Notes: a model not told the origin generated them from the sequence alone. A stretch of 51,192 bases of DNA from Perkinsus olseni (GCA_013115135.1 JABANP010000395.1:1-51192); one strand, 5' to 3'. Positions 9,301 through 21,910 are shown, counted from the stretch's first letter. Program-made: numbers and translations.

Positions 9301-12275
9301 GCGTAGCAGTAGTTGTTGTAGTCATCGATGTCAGAGTCCTCGCTATCACACTCGATGGTGTGAACGCGTCCTTTAGGGCGCGAGTTAGAGACAGGTTTGT
9401 CTCTGCGTAGCTGAGGTCCTTCGATGGTACCCGAGGCCGTAGTTGCTCTGCGTTGTCGTCCTAGACGTCTGCGGTCATAGTCCGACAGTAGTTCGACGAA
9501 CTCTTCATAGGAGACTGTGTGATCGCCCACTTCGATCTCAACCTTCTCCTTAAGATGGTTAGAGGAAAGTCCATCATAGAGTCGTCTTTTCAGCGTAGAT
9601 TGCCGAGGCCCAGCCCGTAGATAGACCAGTTCATCAGCTAGGGTCTCCAGCCTGCCGATGAACTTGAATAAGGTTTCGCTAGGTTGTTGAACACAAGTAT
9701 TGAACTTGTACTCGGTCCTAGCTAGAGCTTCATCAGTATCGAACCTCCTGCGGAGTTCTTGATAAAGCCGATTTAGATGCCACTCGTAGCTCTCATGACA
9801 TCTGGCTGGGGGTTCCAGCGAGTTAGTTAACTTACGCCAGAGGCCCGGATCGATATTGTGCTTAGCCCATAGATAGCGGCTGACCGCATTGTGGCCCTCC
9901 ATCGCTTGATCAATCTCTCGACAGAAAGTAGATCCACTCCTGTCGTCATCGTTGCCAATGAAGATAGACTTAGAGGAGCGCTTAGTGGCATTGTTAGATG
10001 CCGAGTCGAAGTCCTTGTCCAGGATACGCGAAGCGCATGGCTTGTGATGGCATCCAGGGCACTTAGAATGATACCCAGCGATAGATCGCTTGGCAGGGAC
10101 ATAGAATTCCTCAGTTCGATAGGTCCTCGACCGAGGACGTAGTCGACTCGTAGCTCCACGAGTAGGCTTCCCATGCCCCCCGTGGTAGCTTGATGAGCTC
10201 CTAGATTGCGAGGACTCCCTAGAGCTCGAGGGTGTCCTGCGACGGCTAGATGAGGGATGATCATGTTGACGACGTCGATCTCGATGACGCCTTGAGGATC
10301 GCCTCGAGCGGTCGGTGTGGGAACCGTCATCCCTAGATGAGCAACTGGGTTGCTGTCTAGGATGATTAGATGCTGGGCTTTGATCCTCACGCATATCGCG
10401 TTGATGGAGTGCTCGATGGTTTGGGCGACAAGTATCGATATTGTAATACTGAGCTCCATATCGAGAGTCAGTGGTGCCAGCGGGAGCGCTGGCTAGATGG
10501 GGTCCCAATCCCATAGTTGCAGGATTCATAGGTAGCTGTTCGTTAGGCGAACAGTAGTATGATTGTGGACCAGCATAGCCCATAGATGTACCATAGTAGA
10601 CAGCGTTACCAACCGGAGGTAGATGCTGTGAATTAGGATAAATGGTAACAGGTGGAGCTCGAACACTAGAAGAGGGATGATAGGTTGCAGCAGGTGTCGG
10701 CTCCTGATGTCGCCCCATCTCGAAGACGGAAGGCGGGTAGATCTCATTGCTGCCTGAGATCGGTGGGTTTGCACCCATAGATGAAGGATAGGTCGGATCA
10801 CCCCCGGAGTGTCCGGGTGAGACCGCGCCAGGATCATCATAAGTAGATTGGCCGTAGCGATAGGCTTGGCCTTGTAGATCGTGCCCCCTAGCATAGCTAG
10901 GTTGGTCTCCGTACTCGACTGGACCATGTAGACCACGTCCACTTGGGTAGGTTGAACTCATAGCAACCTTGTTAGAGTACATCTTAGTGTCTCTAGAATA
11001 TCCATCATAACCCCCACCATCGCCATTAGGGAAACCATCGATGCCACCACCAGTTAGATATCCACCACCACCAGGTTGATGCCCACCAATACCAACACCA
11101 CCACCAGATTGATGCCCACCAATACCAACACCACCACCAGATTGATGCCCACCAGTCTCAGTGTGATCGCCAGCGTTGTAGATGTCGTTAACCTGATCAC
11201 CATTGTAGACCGGGTTGGATCTATCAGATAGATCCTGGTAGGGACCGCCTTGGCAGTGTGAGGGTTCTGAGCCACGTGACCGTGCCGGCCGGGGGCACTG
11301 AAGGGGCGCTACTAACCGTAGATCTTGTCTAGGCTTTCGCTCATCGGCCTCACCTTTGCCCTCGTGGTAGATGTGACTAATTGAATGCCCGTACTGACAC
11401 GGTGGAAACTGGTTAGAACACGCAATAGTAGGCACAGAACATGGTATAGATTCGTCACTCATCAATCTTTCTGCCTTCCTCGGGCTCCCCTCTACGGGGC
11501 CTTCCGCAGGGGCTCGGATCGGTCTCAATGGCGAAGTCGATAGATGCTCGGCCTCGATGGGACTAGACTCTGGGCCGTCCTTAGGGCGTGTCTTAGATGG
11601 GGCTGTGGTCTCCATGGTTGGGGTTAATCCCTTCATAGGTTCGCCGAAGCTGGGGGAACCATAGGGAAGTGTAGGGTTAGATGGACTTGATGTGGGACCA
11701 ACAACATTAGATTCCTTAGAAGGATTAGGCTTCTTGGAGGTGTCTCCTGAAGCGTTGTTGGAGGCCACAAAAGCACTTCCGATAGTTGGAAGGCCTTGTA
11801 GATGATGCCTTGCTGTAGATGACGACCCTTGTGAACTCGCTGTCAAGGTCTTCGAACCGCTTAGCCCACGTCCTATGAGTCTAGCAGAGGGAGGTCTTAG
11901 GCGAGTCTGGCTCCTCGTGCCATAGAGGCCTTTAGAAGATCTCCGTGCCGCCCGCGGACTCGTTCGGTCACCTTGAGGATCTAGATGTTCCCCCTCTCGT
12001 CTGGAGGGTAGAGTCACTAGGGGGTGGTCGCTGAAGCCTTGTGCAGGGGGTTCAGTACAGATAGATCGCTCCTTGTTGTCAGGGGCGTCGCTGTAGATGG
12101 CGTCGTCACCTTGAGGCTCGGACTGGGCTCGGGGAGAGATCCCGGTAGAATGTGCAGGAATCGATGGGAGCCTGGTTATAGGGGAAGAGGAAAAAGCAGT
12201 AGATTTGCCTCTAGATCTCCCTCTGCGGACAGCACCGACAAAGGGAGGCAACTTAGAACCAGAACGTAGCTCCAT
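6270..12275 (-). CDS. Gag-protease-reverse transcriptase-RNase H polyprotein
   Basis: The frame encodes 2001 residues. The N-terminal ~42 residues come from the LTR. A long Gag part follows with a Gly/His repeat (GGHQSGGGVGI units, coded near 11054-11160), an Arg/Ser-rich segment (near 10170-10310), and three CCHC zinc knuckles around residues 990-1050 (first one CYRCLESGHPARLC). The protease has VLFDTGADVSLI near residue 1178. The polymerase catalytic box is KFVDDIYVLG near 1668. The Pao-type motif ASLYDPLGLL is near 1763. The RNase H acidic residues appear in STDASKDAWGA, RKELDAL, VVAIDSE and NPADSISR. The start is the first ATG of the open frame, inside the 5' LTR; the next in-frame Met is far downstream (about residue 214). 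The frame stops at 6270 inside the overlap with the integrase frame. Confidence 0.93.
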   Translation of the reverse strand: MELRSGSKLPPFVGAVRRGRSRGKSTAFSSSPITRLPSIPAHSTGISPRAQSEPQGDDAIYSDAPDNKERSICTEPPAQGFSDHPLVTLPSRREGEHLDPQGDRTSPRAARRSSKGLYGTRSQTRLRPPSARLIGRGLSGSKTLTASSQGSSSTARHHLQGLPTIGSAFVASNNASGDTSKKPNPSKESNVVGPTSSPSNPTLPYGSPSFGEPMKGLTPTMETTAPSKTRPKDGPESSPIEAEHLSTSPLRPIRAPAEGPVEGSPRKAERLMSDESIPCSVPTIACSNQFPPCQYGHSISHIYHEGKGEADERKPRQDLRLVAPLQCPRPARSRGSEPSHCQGGPYQDLSDRSNPVYNGDQVNDIYNAGDHTETGGHQSGGGVGIGGHQSGGGVGIGGHQPGGGGYLTGGGIDGFPNGDGGGYDGYSRDTKMYSNKVAMSSTYPSGRGLHGPVEYGDQPSYARGHDLQGQAYRYGQSTYDDPGAVSPGHSGGDPTYPSSMGANPPISGSNEIYPPSVFEMGRHQEPTPAATYHPSSSVRAPPVTIYPNSQHLPPVGNAVYYGTSMGYAGPQSYYCSPNEQLPMNPATMGLGPHLASAPAGTTDSRYGAQYYNIDTCRPNHRALHQRDMREDQSPASNHPRQQPSCSSRDDGSHTDRSRRSSRRHRDRRRQHDHPSSSRRRTPSSSRESSQSRSSSSYHGGHGKPTRGATSRLRPRSRTYRTEEFYVPAKRSIAGYHSKCPGCHHKPCASRILDKDFDSASNNATKRSSKSIFIGNDDDRSGSTFCREIDQAMEGHNAVSRYLWAKHNIDPGLWRKLTNSLEPPARCHESYEWHLNRLYQELRRRFDTDEALARTEYKFNTCVQQPSETLFKFIGRLETLADELVYLRAGPRQSTLKRRLYDGLSSNHLKEKVEIEVGDHTVSYEEFVELLSDYDRRRLGRQRRATTASGTIEGPQLRRDKPVSNSRPKGRVHTIECDSEDSDIDDYNNYCYAVGADLVSIKCYRCLESGHPARLCTAPNVAQVDSRCSKCGNPNHDQSTCEVPSKSLKCLRCQQKGHLAYVCKAKKPTGGQPKKGSSKPKTSYKSADNHGSKPSTKDESTTKVNPPKTPPSNSEVVTSVGNAHAIQEASSDLCIVPVTSDDVDINFHALTPDTSSSSRQSSKRATMVVGDLCVYGTTRPVLFDTGADVSLIALSTLRKLAPDKKLCLPINSPIGRVNVANGGQLNILGKVSLPVGSGNYKVTDTFLLASDHLSTPIIIGCSTMAKLNAVISFLPGGSVRVTIGNKLAPDLRVEPCESLMSPRSTAHVRKVGVMCLSESAPSKTGCRQPAPKGAIYDATWSEDPTGSLRAYKSLNPNCGIYPEICDGDLYDPAGPTSVPTIARDDLPPQRAIEREWVEDELAPMGRARPQVPWKHPTSRPRYNYHMAAKRGLASIKAITGERMEMFHRALDSYISKGFCAIVKDNRLDPSKPTPSRCQPVWDQLAKGTPYCGSAVPLPEHFTASHLVYRDQHPTTPCRIVLDYREANLFSLRGGHPQNNLHGTLLLLRSSKYFVAGDLSKAFCRMQSNYSDIPYVGYTCIGPFTVLWARVGFGTRSAPNMLDSSVDDVTDEIYHLTQLVRETDGNAVELDLSVIEAAKIKDCLLYPSDKAFEYLSNGPPLPSGTKMLKFVDDIYVLGSSVAEAQRNYGFVSYVLKGHDLPAEDLKKFENWLSQLEGGIEKRGHLLGYDYLPSNDGLYPTMSADPSLEPLGPTSMTKRSASSALASLYDPLGLLIEHDILGRSIWRSICQETKEWDVTISHQLQQHVVRWTRESTRICKVVSTPRFLPYDSELILSTDASKDAWGADLRLKSHPDVRLSAKGGLYVTANLSWSIPRKELDALHRGLLWARTLSAYLPITTVYGKNQAPVNNLSPEVPIYPLVVAIDSELTVYRLRRPANDERLPSPEKRRLQAVRDLCAQLNATVRHIPSGCNPADSISRYACACTYNFMVIYFYHWIHYPRL

Positions 12276-12534
12276 AACTCCTGAGGCTTAACGCAATGTA
12301 CTAGAGCGTTGAATAGATAACAGATCTATTGATTCTAGGGTAGGCGATAAGTAGAGATACTTCCCCGATACTATCAGATAGATAGTACACTCAGATTACT
12401 CGTGTAGAGCACTCAAAGCCACAAAAAGGCGACTAGATTAGCCTCTTCGGCCCCAGCCGTTTCAACAGCATCGATCTTGGCGAGCGAGAAATCAAATAGC
12501 GCTGGCCCGACGGAGCGACACGGGTGCCAGCACA
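12151..12534 (-). repeat. 5' LTR of the retrotransposon, 384 bases
   Basis: The gag-pol ATG (12275) lies inside this LTR, about 260 bases from its outer end, so the last 125 bases of the LTR in sense direction are coding. The promoter must therefore lie in the outer part (12276-12534); no TATA box stands out. Confidence 0.95.
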
Positions 12535-12538
12535 ATCA
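12535..12538. repeat. Target-site duplication ATCA (right)
   Basis: Second copy of the duplicated target, following the LTR terminus at 12534. Extending to five bases breaks the match. Confidence 0.85.
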
Positions 12539-14553
12539 ACAACTGCCGGAATTGGGTATTGATTGAATCTTCTCCTTTTCCAACGATGTCGATCGTGCTA
12601 GACCCCAGTATAACCCTACCTGATGTATATAAGGCAAGGATACAAGACGCTGGATATAACTTTGTGAAGAATCCAGAAGGTAGTAGTAATACTAAGATTC
12701 CTTTGCGGAAAATAGGTTAACCTTGTCCGGTCATTGTAAGATTCCCCTTCAGATGATACCATCTATATCGGTGGCTATGGGTTTGTATCATCCACCAGTG
12801 GTCAGTCTTCCCGCTGTATCTGGTTGCAGCAGCACACCGGTCCCGTGGCCATCGACCGTACCACACTCCCACCTCATCGTGCTGGTCATCCTCAACAACT
12901 ATTAGGACTGCTTCAGTTGATCACCTCGGGAAGAGATCCTCAAGGTAATGTGGTATCTTTCAGTAATCTCAGCGTATCTGAAGTTAACCTATTGAATTGG
13001 CAACGCATCCTTCTTCAAGATGATCGTCGAACTGCCTGCAGGCCACCTTGTGTTCTCGTGCGTTTTCATCTCAGTTTCCGGTTTTTCTATCAGATAAGGT
13101 GCTCCTACTACTCAGCAAGAAGAAGTTGGATCGTATGTGCCCAATGGGAGTGTATGATTCCACCGACCAGTGCGAGTATGTCTGCATCGATCCAACTTGC
13201 GACATTTCCGCGCAGGTCGCAGGATTTGAGAAAAATGTGGTAATCAGGGTTTCACCTATTTCAATGAGCTTAGCATATCTTCGACATCCTAGGTTCGCAT
13301 GCTGTTGTTAGATACTTCATAAAATAACGGATTGGGTGGAATCGGACCCAGCCGTGGTTGAGGCCGCTAGGAAACTCACTAACCCCACGCCGTGCTCAGT
13401 AGAAAGTCAGCTGGCATGTAAGAAATAGAGGAGCGATGCAGAAATTGACTATCGCTGGTGACTAGTAAAGGACCTCACCGTAAATGTTGGACACCTAGAT
13501 ACATCATGGGAGGGTATCGATAGAAGCTTTCCTTATGCATCGTGTTGTACATGGTACAATCGCCGCGTCTCTCAGCGCTAAGGGCTCAGCCGTCGGCTGT
13601 CTTTACGCCGATTCTACGCATTAGTGGTTTTCAAAAGCTCTTCCAGTCGCCAGTTGCTGCAACCTCCTTAGTATAAGGTCCTGAGCCATCTCCGTGCGTC
13701 GTCACGTGCATGGGAGGGTATCGGTGTCACCTCTCTTCTGCTCAGGCACTGATCGTTGGGATTTACAGCAAGCCTTTATAGCTGCAGGGGTGGACGTCCC
13801 GGAGATGCATCTCATCGACCCGAGCTCAAAAGGCATACCGCAGTTGAAGTAGCAGTTATTGCTGAGGTCCCACGTTCTATTCCCAGCAACGGTATTTCTC
13901 AGTTACCCCCAAATTTTGAAGACTCGCGTCGCTTGTGGTACCGTTGCTAGTCACCACATGGCTGTCGTGTCCACCGTGGAGGAGCTGGAGAAGTTTAGAC
14001 AGGACCATCGAGAAGACGCTGTCTGCGCTCAAGATTTCGTAAGCGTATCTTTCATCACAGAGTCGGATAGGTTAACCTCAGATACCCCATGGTGGTGTTA
14101 TTTATAAGATATTTGTAATTGGTGCAGAGGTGCAGATGGACGTTCGCTCAAGTCTCGGCGATGATGCCGTTGGGAAGTCATTCGATTCTCAGAATATGAA
14201 GGAGGTTGTTGTGAAACAAGTAACAGTCGCGGGGTTCGAACCGGCGACCTTTTCATCTACAGTGCATTTTTTCTCAGGATCGTTCGCTAGACTCGAGTGG
14301 TGTGGACATGAATAAGGTCCGAGACATCGCTTCCAAGGTTAATGCAAAGCTCGGCTTGGGGCTTTTCGGTCTCGACCTCATAATAGGGAGCCATGATAGA
14401 AAGTAAGCAGGGTAATTTCGTGGCGCGCGAAATAGTTCTTATGGCAGATACTACGTTGTTGACGTGAACTACTTCCCAACATTCAAAGGTGTTGATGGAC
14501 TGCCACAACTAATTCGTCAACTGTTGTTGTCGCAGCAGCAGCAAAGTTCTTAA
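12539..14553 (+). pseudogene. Inositol-phosphate kinase (ITPK family), remainder of the split gene
   Basis: ITPK enzymes phosphorylate inositol tri/tetrakisphosphates using an ATP-grasp fold. Exons by translation: 12539-12555, 12609-12715, 12753-13025, 13094-13215, 13312-13417, 13788-14038, 14082-14219, 14278-14402, 14448-14553, all bounded by GT and AG with phases that agree. Family signatures in order: LLLLSKKKLDRM (N-terminal strand), ILHKITDW, HLIDPSS, ILKTRVACGT...HHMAVV (ATP-grasp), PHGGVIYKIFVIG, GLGLFGLDLIIG and VVDVNYFPTFKG (metal-binding D and N). One in-frame TAG (13850-13852) interrupts the exon after HLIDPSS, and the linker between that strand and ILKTR is shorter than usual. With the retrotransposon in exon 1 the gene is probably inactive here, though the kinase exons are well kept. 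The 5' ~170 codons have no recognised domain and could belong to a separate upstream gene. Confidence 0.8.
13523..13617. repeat. Dispersed repeat, copy B (inside an ITPK intron)
   Basis: This is the partner of 1709-1795. It sits in the 370-base intron 13418-13787, the longest intron I could delimit in the ITPK gene, so it may be an insertion that enlarged that intron. Confidence 0.8.
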
Positions 14554-15182
14554 TACTCTTATTGTGCCTGGATACTCTCCCCTCACTACCAACTGTGATT
14601 CGTGTTTCTCTATTCTTGTCGTGCTTTTGAGTTCGGGTAGGGCCTCTCATTCATCAATCCAACGAACAGTTACTCCCTGTGGGAGTGAGCATGCCACCAG
14701 TCATGGTTCACAAGGACTGTCTCTGACCAGACACACACTACTCGTAGATAAACCCGCTTGCTCGTTTGTTCAATTGCTCGTACATGCCGATGGGCACATC
14801 GCCCAGGGCAATACTGTGAGATAGACCGTGAAAGATAATGGAGAACATTCTGTTTGCGTAGCCGCACATTTGCCGAGGAGTACACTCCCGAGCCTCATAC
14901 GGTTGTGCTGTCGATGTAACATTACCACTCGTACGAGAAGCATCATGAACATAATCAAAGTGGTTCTCGGGTGGTAGAGCGGTGCATTCCTGAAGATGAT
15001 TCGATATTAGATCGTCAATCCTTGGCACACTCAGTGACAAGCATCACTTTGAAGCAAGTACAGATGCCACCACGCAAATAATGCTTGTACTGCATCTCTG
15101 GTACGGCTCTTAGGGGGAGAGAAAATACCCAAGCGATTGACAATTTGTGATACTAAGGAAAGCCTCAGCCTGGGTATCTTGC
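14554..15182. other. Intergenic, no gene seen
   Basis: Only short overlapping frames are present. The stretch separates the ITPK terminator region from the left arm of the GAPDH inverted duplication. Confidence 0.5.
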
Positions 15183-16776
<1,594 letters not shown>

Positions 16777-17287
16777 CTCTCTAAGTTACGGCTGATTGCC
16801 CCTAGTTGCGTATTTGTTGCGTTCTGTCGTGGCAATGGGATAACACTAATAACAGAAGGGAGGGGGGTATTGGAAGCATTAGAAAAACACTGGAACAAAA
16901 CTGCGATTGGCGTGCCACGTCATGAACAGAGGCAAGACCTCTTCGCTGTTGCGTCTGCTGTACGGATGAGGCCCCCAAGAAGTCCGATGTGAAAAAATTT
17001 GAGGGTCGAAACGGAACGAGGTTACCAAAACCCGTCTCTTCTAATCGATCAACGGAAGTGGATTTTCGAGCGGTTTGTTTCCATTTGTTTGCTACAATGC
17101 TCACACAGAAAGAATTTCCTTCTCGCAAGTTGTTGATCGGGAGTCATGCAGCTCATATGGTCGGCTCATCTCCTCCTCATAGCCGTTTGCGAGGCCGCAA
17201 GCGTGAGAAAAGTTCCGCCCCCTGGCCTTCAGTACAGGCCAGCCAGGAGTGGTGATTACTGGCAAGGGGAGCCAAATCCCTTCGAAC

Positions 17288-17842
17288 ATGACTGCCTTTG
17301 TTGCCGTTGATACCACGGAAAAATCAGAGAAGTAGGTTGTTGCCAATGGACGATCGACGACGTCATCATCATCGGTCATCGTGTGGTCCCCCCTCAGGGC
17401 AGTTATAGGAATAATAAAACACCGGAAGACAGACATGCCAACGTTTACGAATTTCAAGTTGTAGGCTTGTGCTGACTGCCGCCTGGTCGCCACTGTTCTT
17501 CAGTCCCCCGAACTCCCCAGAAGATGGCGATTACATCAACATATACTGGGTTAAAGTTAATGAGAGGTGGAGAGGGAAGGGAGTCGCCACCGAGATGTTA
17601 AAACGTTTCCTTGCCTACGTGCGTGTGCTCATCATCACGCTATCACAGCGGACCTTGCTGCTGCTGCTCTTCCCTAGATCAAGGCTACATCGACTCATCC
17701 AGTTGCGGCCTAGCTCGAAGTAGAGTCAACAAATGAGCCCGCTGTGAGGCTGTATAAAAGTGCTCATTTTGAGCTCGTTGCGCGTAAGACCAACTGTGCC
17801 TCGCCGAGGACTTCATCGCTTGCGGGTGTCGTATTATCTTAG
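17288..17842 (+). pseudogene. GNAT-family acetyltransferase frame with two in-frame TAGs
   Basis: Three exons (17288-17460, 17504-17618, 17678-17842) joined at GT-AG borders give a phase-consistent frame of about 150 codons, normal for a small N-acetyltransferase. MTAFVAVDTTEK resembles the first GNAT strand. WVKVNERWRGKGVATEML is the acetyl-CoA-binding motif A (R-x-x-G-x-G/A). LEVESTNEPAVRLYKSAHF is motif B. Two codons in this frame are TAG: 17333-17335 (codon 16) and 17711-17713 (directly before LEVES). Everything else is conserved and there is no frameshift. It may be a young pseudogene, a read-through gene, or may use very short introns (see findings). It lies between the two GAPDH copies, so the inverted duplication closed around it. 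Confidence 0.65.
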
Positions 17843-18093
17843 GCGGTGCACCCTTCGATTTTTATCGTTATATTTTCCCTATGACTAAAAAGCGCCGCCG
17901 CATCTTCATCGGTCGGTCCACTTTGGGGTAGGTTGAGCATGATGTTAGTTGCTGCCGTTCTACCAAGCCGTGTTGCTTTTGAGTATCACGGAGGGCCTCT
18001 TACTGAGGCTGCGGCATGACGATGCTAGGCCGGGCTACGAAACAGCTTCTTCTTCGACTGTCACACGGGCTGTGCCCCACCTTCCCCCAGCAC

Positions 18094-19670
<1,577 letters not shown>

Positions 19671-21097
19671 GGGTCTGTGCTGTCTTGTCTCCTCAACCTC
19701 TGTCACGGAGGCCAGATGTTCGAACCATCATCTGTGCAGTCACTCGAGCCTATACACCCAATAAAGCGTTGCTTCTGAGACAGTCTTGCATCAACCTATG
19801 ATATTCTTGCAGCGATGGAGTGTAGAATAACTCTTAGCCTCGTGTCAGTCCCATGGGATCCATGCGCGTAGCATAATGGGCACTTGTGCTGCGAGAGCTC
19901 GGCCGAAATATAGTAGTCGCCCATGAACAGAGGAAAAACACTTTCGTTCGCTATTATGCCTGTTTGCGTGAATTGAAGTTAGTATAATCTTTCGGCTGCG
20001 AGAGTTACGCGAGTTGTGGTATAAAGTCTTCACAATGGAGAAAAAGAGTTGAGATTCTCAACTTGAGAAATTGATACATGCAGAGGGAGGGCGAACTCGA
20101 ACTCAATCACAACTTCCCACCCAAAATTCGTCAGCTCGACCGGTCCCTCCCTGCCGATCTTGGGCCGACGGACTGTCATCCGCTAACAGCAGTGGATTGC
20201 ACGTCCAGAGATGCAGCCAGTGAAGCTAGCCGGGTGTCAGAGGGTGGGCAAATTGGGCCAGCACGCTCACAAAACTAACGGATACGCACGTGCAGAAGCC
20301 ACCGCTCATCGCTATAACGGAGAGGCTATGACACAGTAAAAGTATATCAGTACAGCTAGGGATAACTAGCCACGAGGGCTAGTGCGTCACGGATCGGTGT
20401 GTGCACCACTCTCCACTACACAGGTATCGTCACCAGGTACACGAATGGCAGATGAAAGCGTTAATACTCCACTGTCACTGATAGTCAACGCAAGCCGGGA
20501 GTAAGTGAGCAGAGAAAACCTTCCCAGCTCTATTTCAAGGGAACTAGCTGTGCACAGCACGCATGCAAACGGAGCGGCCGGAGACACACGCTAGGTTGCA
20601 AAAAGAAGGTGCTCATGGTTGCGATATCGATCCACGTACTTCCCGGCCTTGCTCTGTATACAGATTATCTTCCAACCGGCTCATCGTGTACACGAAGAAT
20701 CTTCTATCAAGGATCCAGCCGGGACGCTCCACTTACAAAGCTGAGATAACCGCGCACGCGCCTTCCTTCTGCTAGAACCCCAGGTCACGTCAGCCTCAAG
20801 AGAAGCATGATACGATATAACCACAACGGTGGCACAGCTGATGTGGCGAACCGGCTTTAGCCGGTCTATTGAATAGTCCTTTGTGGAATGATTCAGGATT
20901 GAGCTAGGCTGGACACCACAGGCCACCCCCGTAAAAAGGGGGCAACCATCTGTCTCATGGTGTGCGTGGTGGATGATCGATTTCGCAGCTATCTTCATGC
21001 TAAAGCTAAGCGATCGCTGTTCCAGCCTCTCGCTGACCTTCGGCTGTACTTCTTTATGCGAGTAGTCTCCCTTTCAGTGGTGTTTCGTCGTTACTAA
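19671..21097. other. Intergenic, no gene seen
   Basis: 1.4 kb without a convincing frame, exon pair or RNA gene on either strand. The longest frames (about 105 codons) are lysine-poor, lack motifs and overlap each other. Confidence 0.45.
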
Positions 21098-21910
21098 ATG
21101 TTTCCCGGAATCGTTGCAGTAGTCCTTGCCGCATCCACTTTCATCGCGAATGCTCGTGAGGGCCTTACCCCGGGCAAGTACTGCGGTCTCCGGCAGATCC
21201 CCTACCCAAACAAATGGGAGAGGACTCATGCCTGTTTTGTGTTTGACTACTCTTCTCCGACTAAAGCTTCACTTGGCTACAATTCTGCGGCCCACCTTAA
21301 TATCGACCTACATTACAACGGTGTGGAAGTTACCCAAGATGGTCGGATTATTCTAAAGAGAGATGGTAGCGTGCCAAGCCCGTCGGTGTACCCCTTCGTC
21401 GAGACTCGATTCGACCTCAAGGTGCGGGCTCCACTGCCGCAGTGGCCCAATGGAACTGAAGCAGTCTATGTACTCCCTTGGGACGGCTTCCGCATTAAGC
21501 TCACGAAAGAGACCTGTTATCGACTTCCCGACGGGACCGACTGCAGTGATTTTACACCATCTCCTTACAGGAGAGCTCTGAAGCCAGCGGTTGGTCATTA
21601 TGAGCACCTAGATATGTCACGAGGGGAATATGCCCGGGTCTTTGCGAACTTCCTCGAAGGGAATCCTGGACAGCTTGAGCTCGGTGGTTACTACACCGAG
21701 CACAGCCACTTTTACACTGGTAACACCCAAGCCAGCTTGGGCCCCAAAGATGCTCGAGGCTTACAGCCTATGAGCTTCGTAAGCCCCTGGCTGTACAACG
21801 CATGGTCGTACTTCAAGGCTAGAGTGAATGTTTTCTACGACGAATCTCGGAATGTCATGCTTCTATACCCCGAGTTGGGCTCACAGTCGCCCATGGTGTT
21901 GTCCAAGTAG
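21098..21910 (+). CDS. Secreted protein, 270 residues, unknown function
   Basis: The ATG at 21098 begins a clear signal peptide (MFPGIVAVVLAASTFIANA), so the product is predicted to be exported. The mature part opens with LTPGKYCGL, recalling the G-x-Y start of the other secreted families here, then contains several Cys (about residues 28, 45, 143, 152) and many aromatic residues. No transmembrane segment follows. It is a single exon with a TAG stop. I recognise no named domain. Single-exon secreted proteins of this kind are commonly lineage-specific in parasites (inference). Confidence 0.8.
   Translation: MFPGIVAVVLAASTFIANAREGLTPGKYCGLRQIPYPNKWERTHACFVFDYSSPTKASLGYNSAAHLNIDLHYNGVEVTQDGRIILKRDGSVPSPSVYPFVETRFDLKVRAPLPQWPNGTEAVYVLPWDGFRIKLTKETCYRLPDGTDCSDFTPSPYRRALKPAVGHYEHLDMSRGEYARVFANFLEGNPGQLELGGYYTEHSHFYTGNTQASLGPKDARGLQPMSFVSPWLYNAWSYFKARVNVFYDESRNVMLLYPELGSQSPMVLSK

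Larger units (their letters stand above)
3206..12534 (-). mobile_element. Intact BEL/Pao-like LTR retrotransposon, 9.3 kb
   Basis: Two identical 384-base LTRs (as read by eye) with TG...CA ends enclose two long open frames on the - strand. The order is Gag with zinc knuckles, aspartic protease, reverse transcriptase, RNase H, then integrase in a second overlapping frame. ASLYDPLGLL downstream of the polymerase is the signature of the Pao/BEL 'peptidase A17' region, and integrase after RNase H excludes Ty1/Copia order. Identical LTRs, intact frames and an exact target duplication point to a recent insertion. A polypurine tract is weak (only GCGGGG just before the 3' LTR in sense direction). 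No ordinary tRNA primer site starting TGG follows the 5' LTR. The element is antisense to the host kinase gene. Confidence 0.93.

Noticed and set aside
9827..10459. 210-codon second frame inside gag
   Set aside because: It overlaps the main Gag frame in another phase, has no motif, and is explained by the biased composition of the Gly/Ser/Arg-rich region.
17146..17475. A three-exon reading starting MQLIWSAHLLLIAV that would give a small Cys-rich secreted protein
   Set aside because: It uses plausible splice signals but overlaps the GNAT frame, which has real family motifs and consistent phases; the secreted reading has none.
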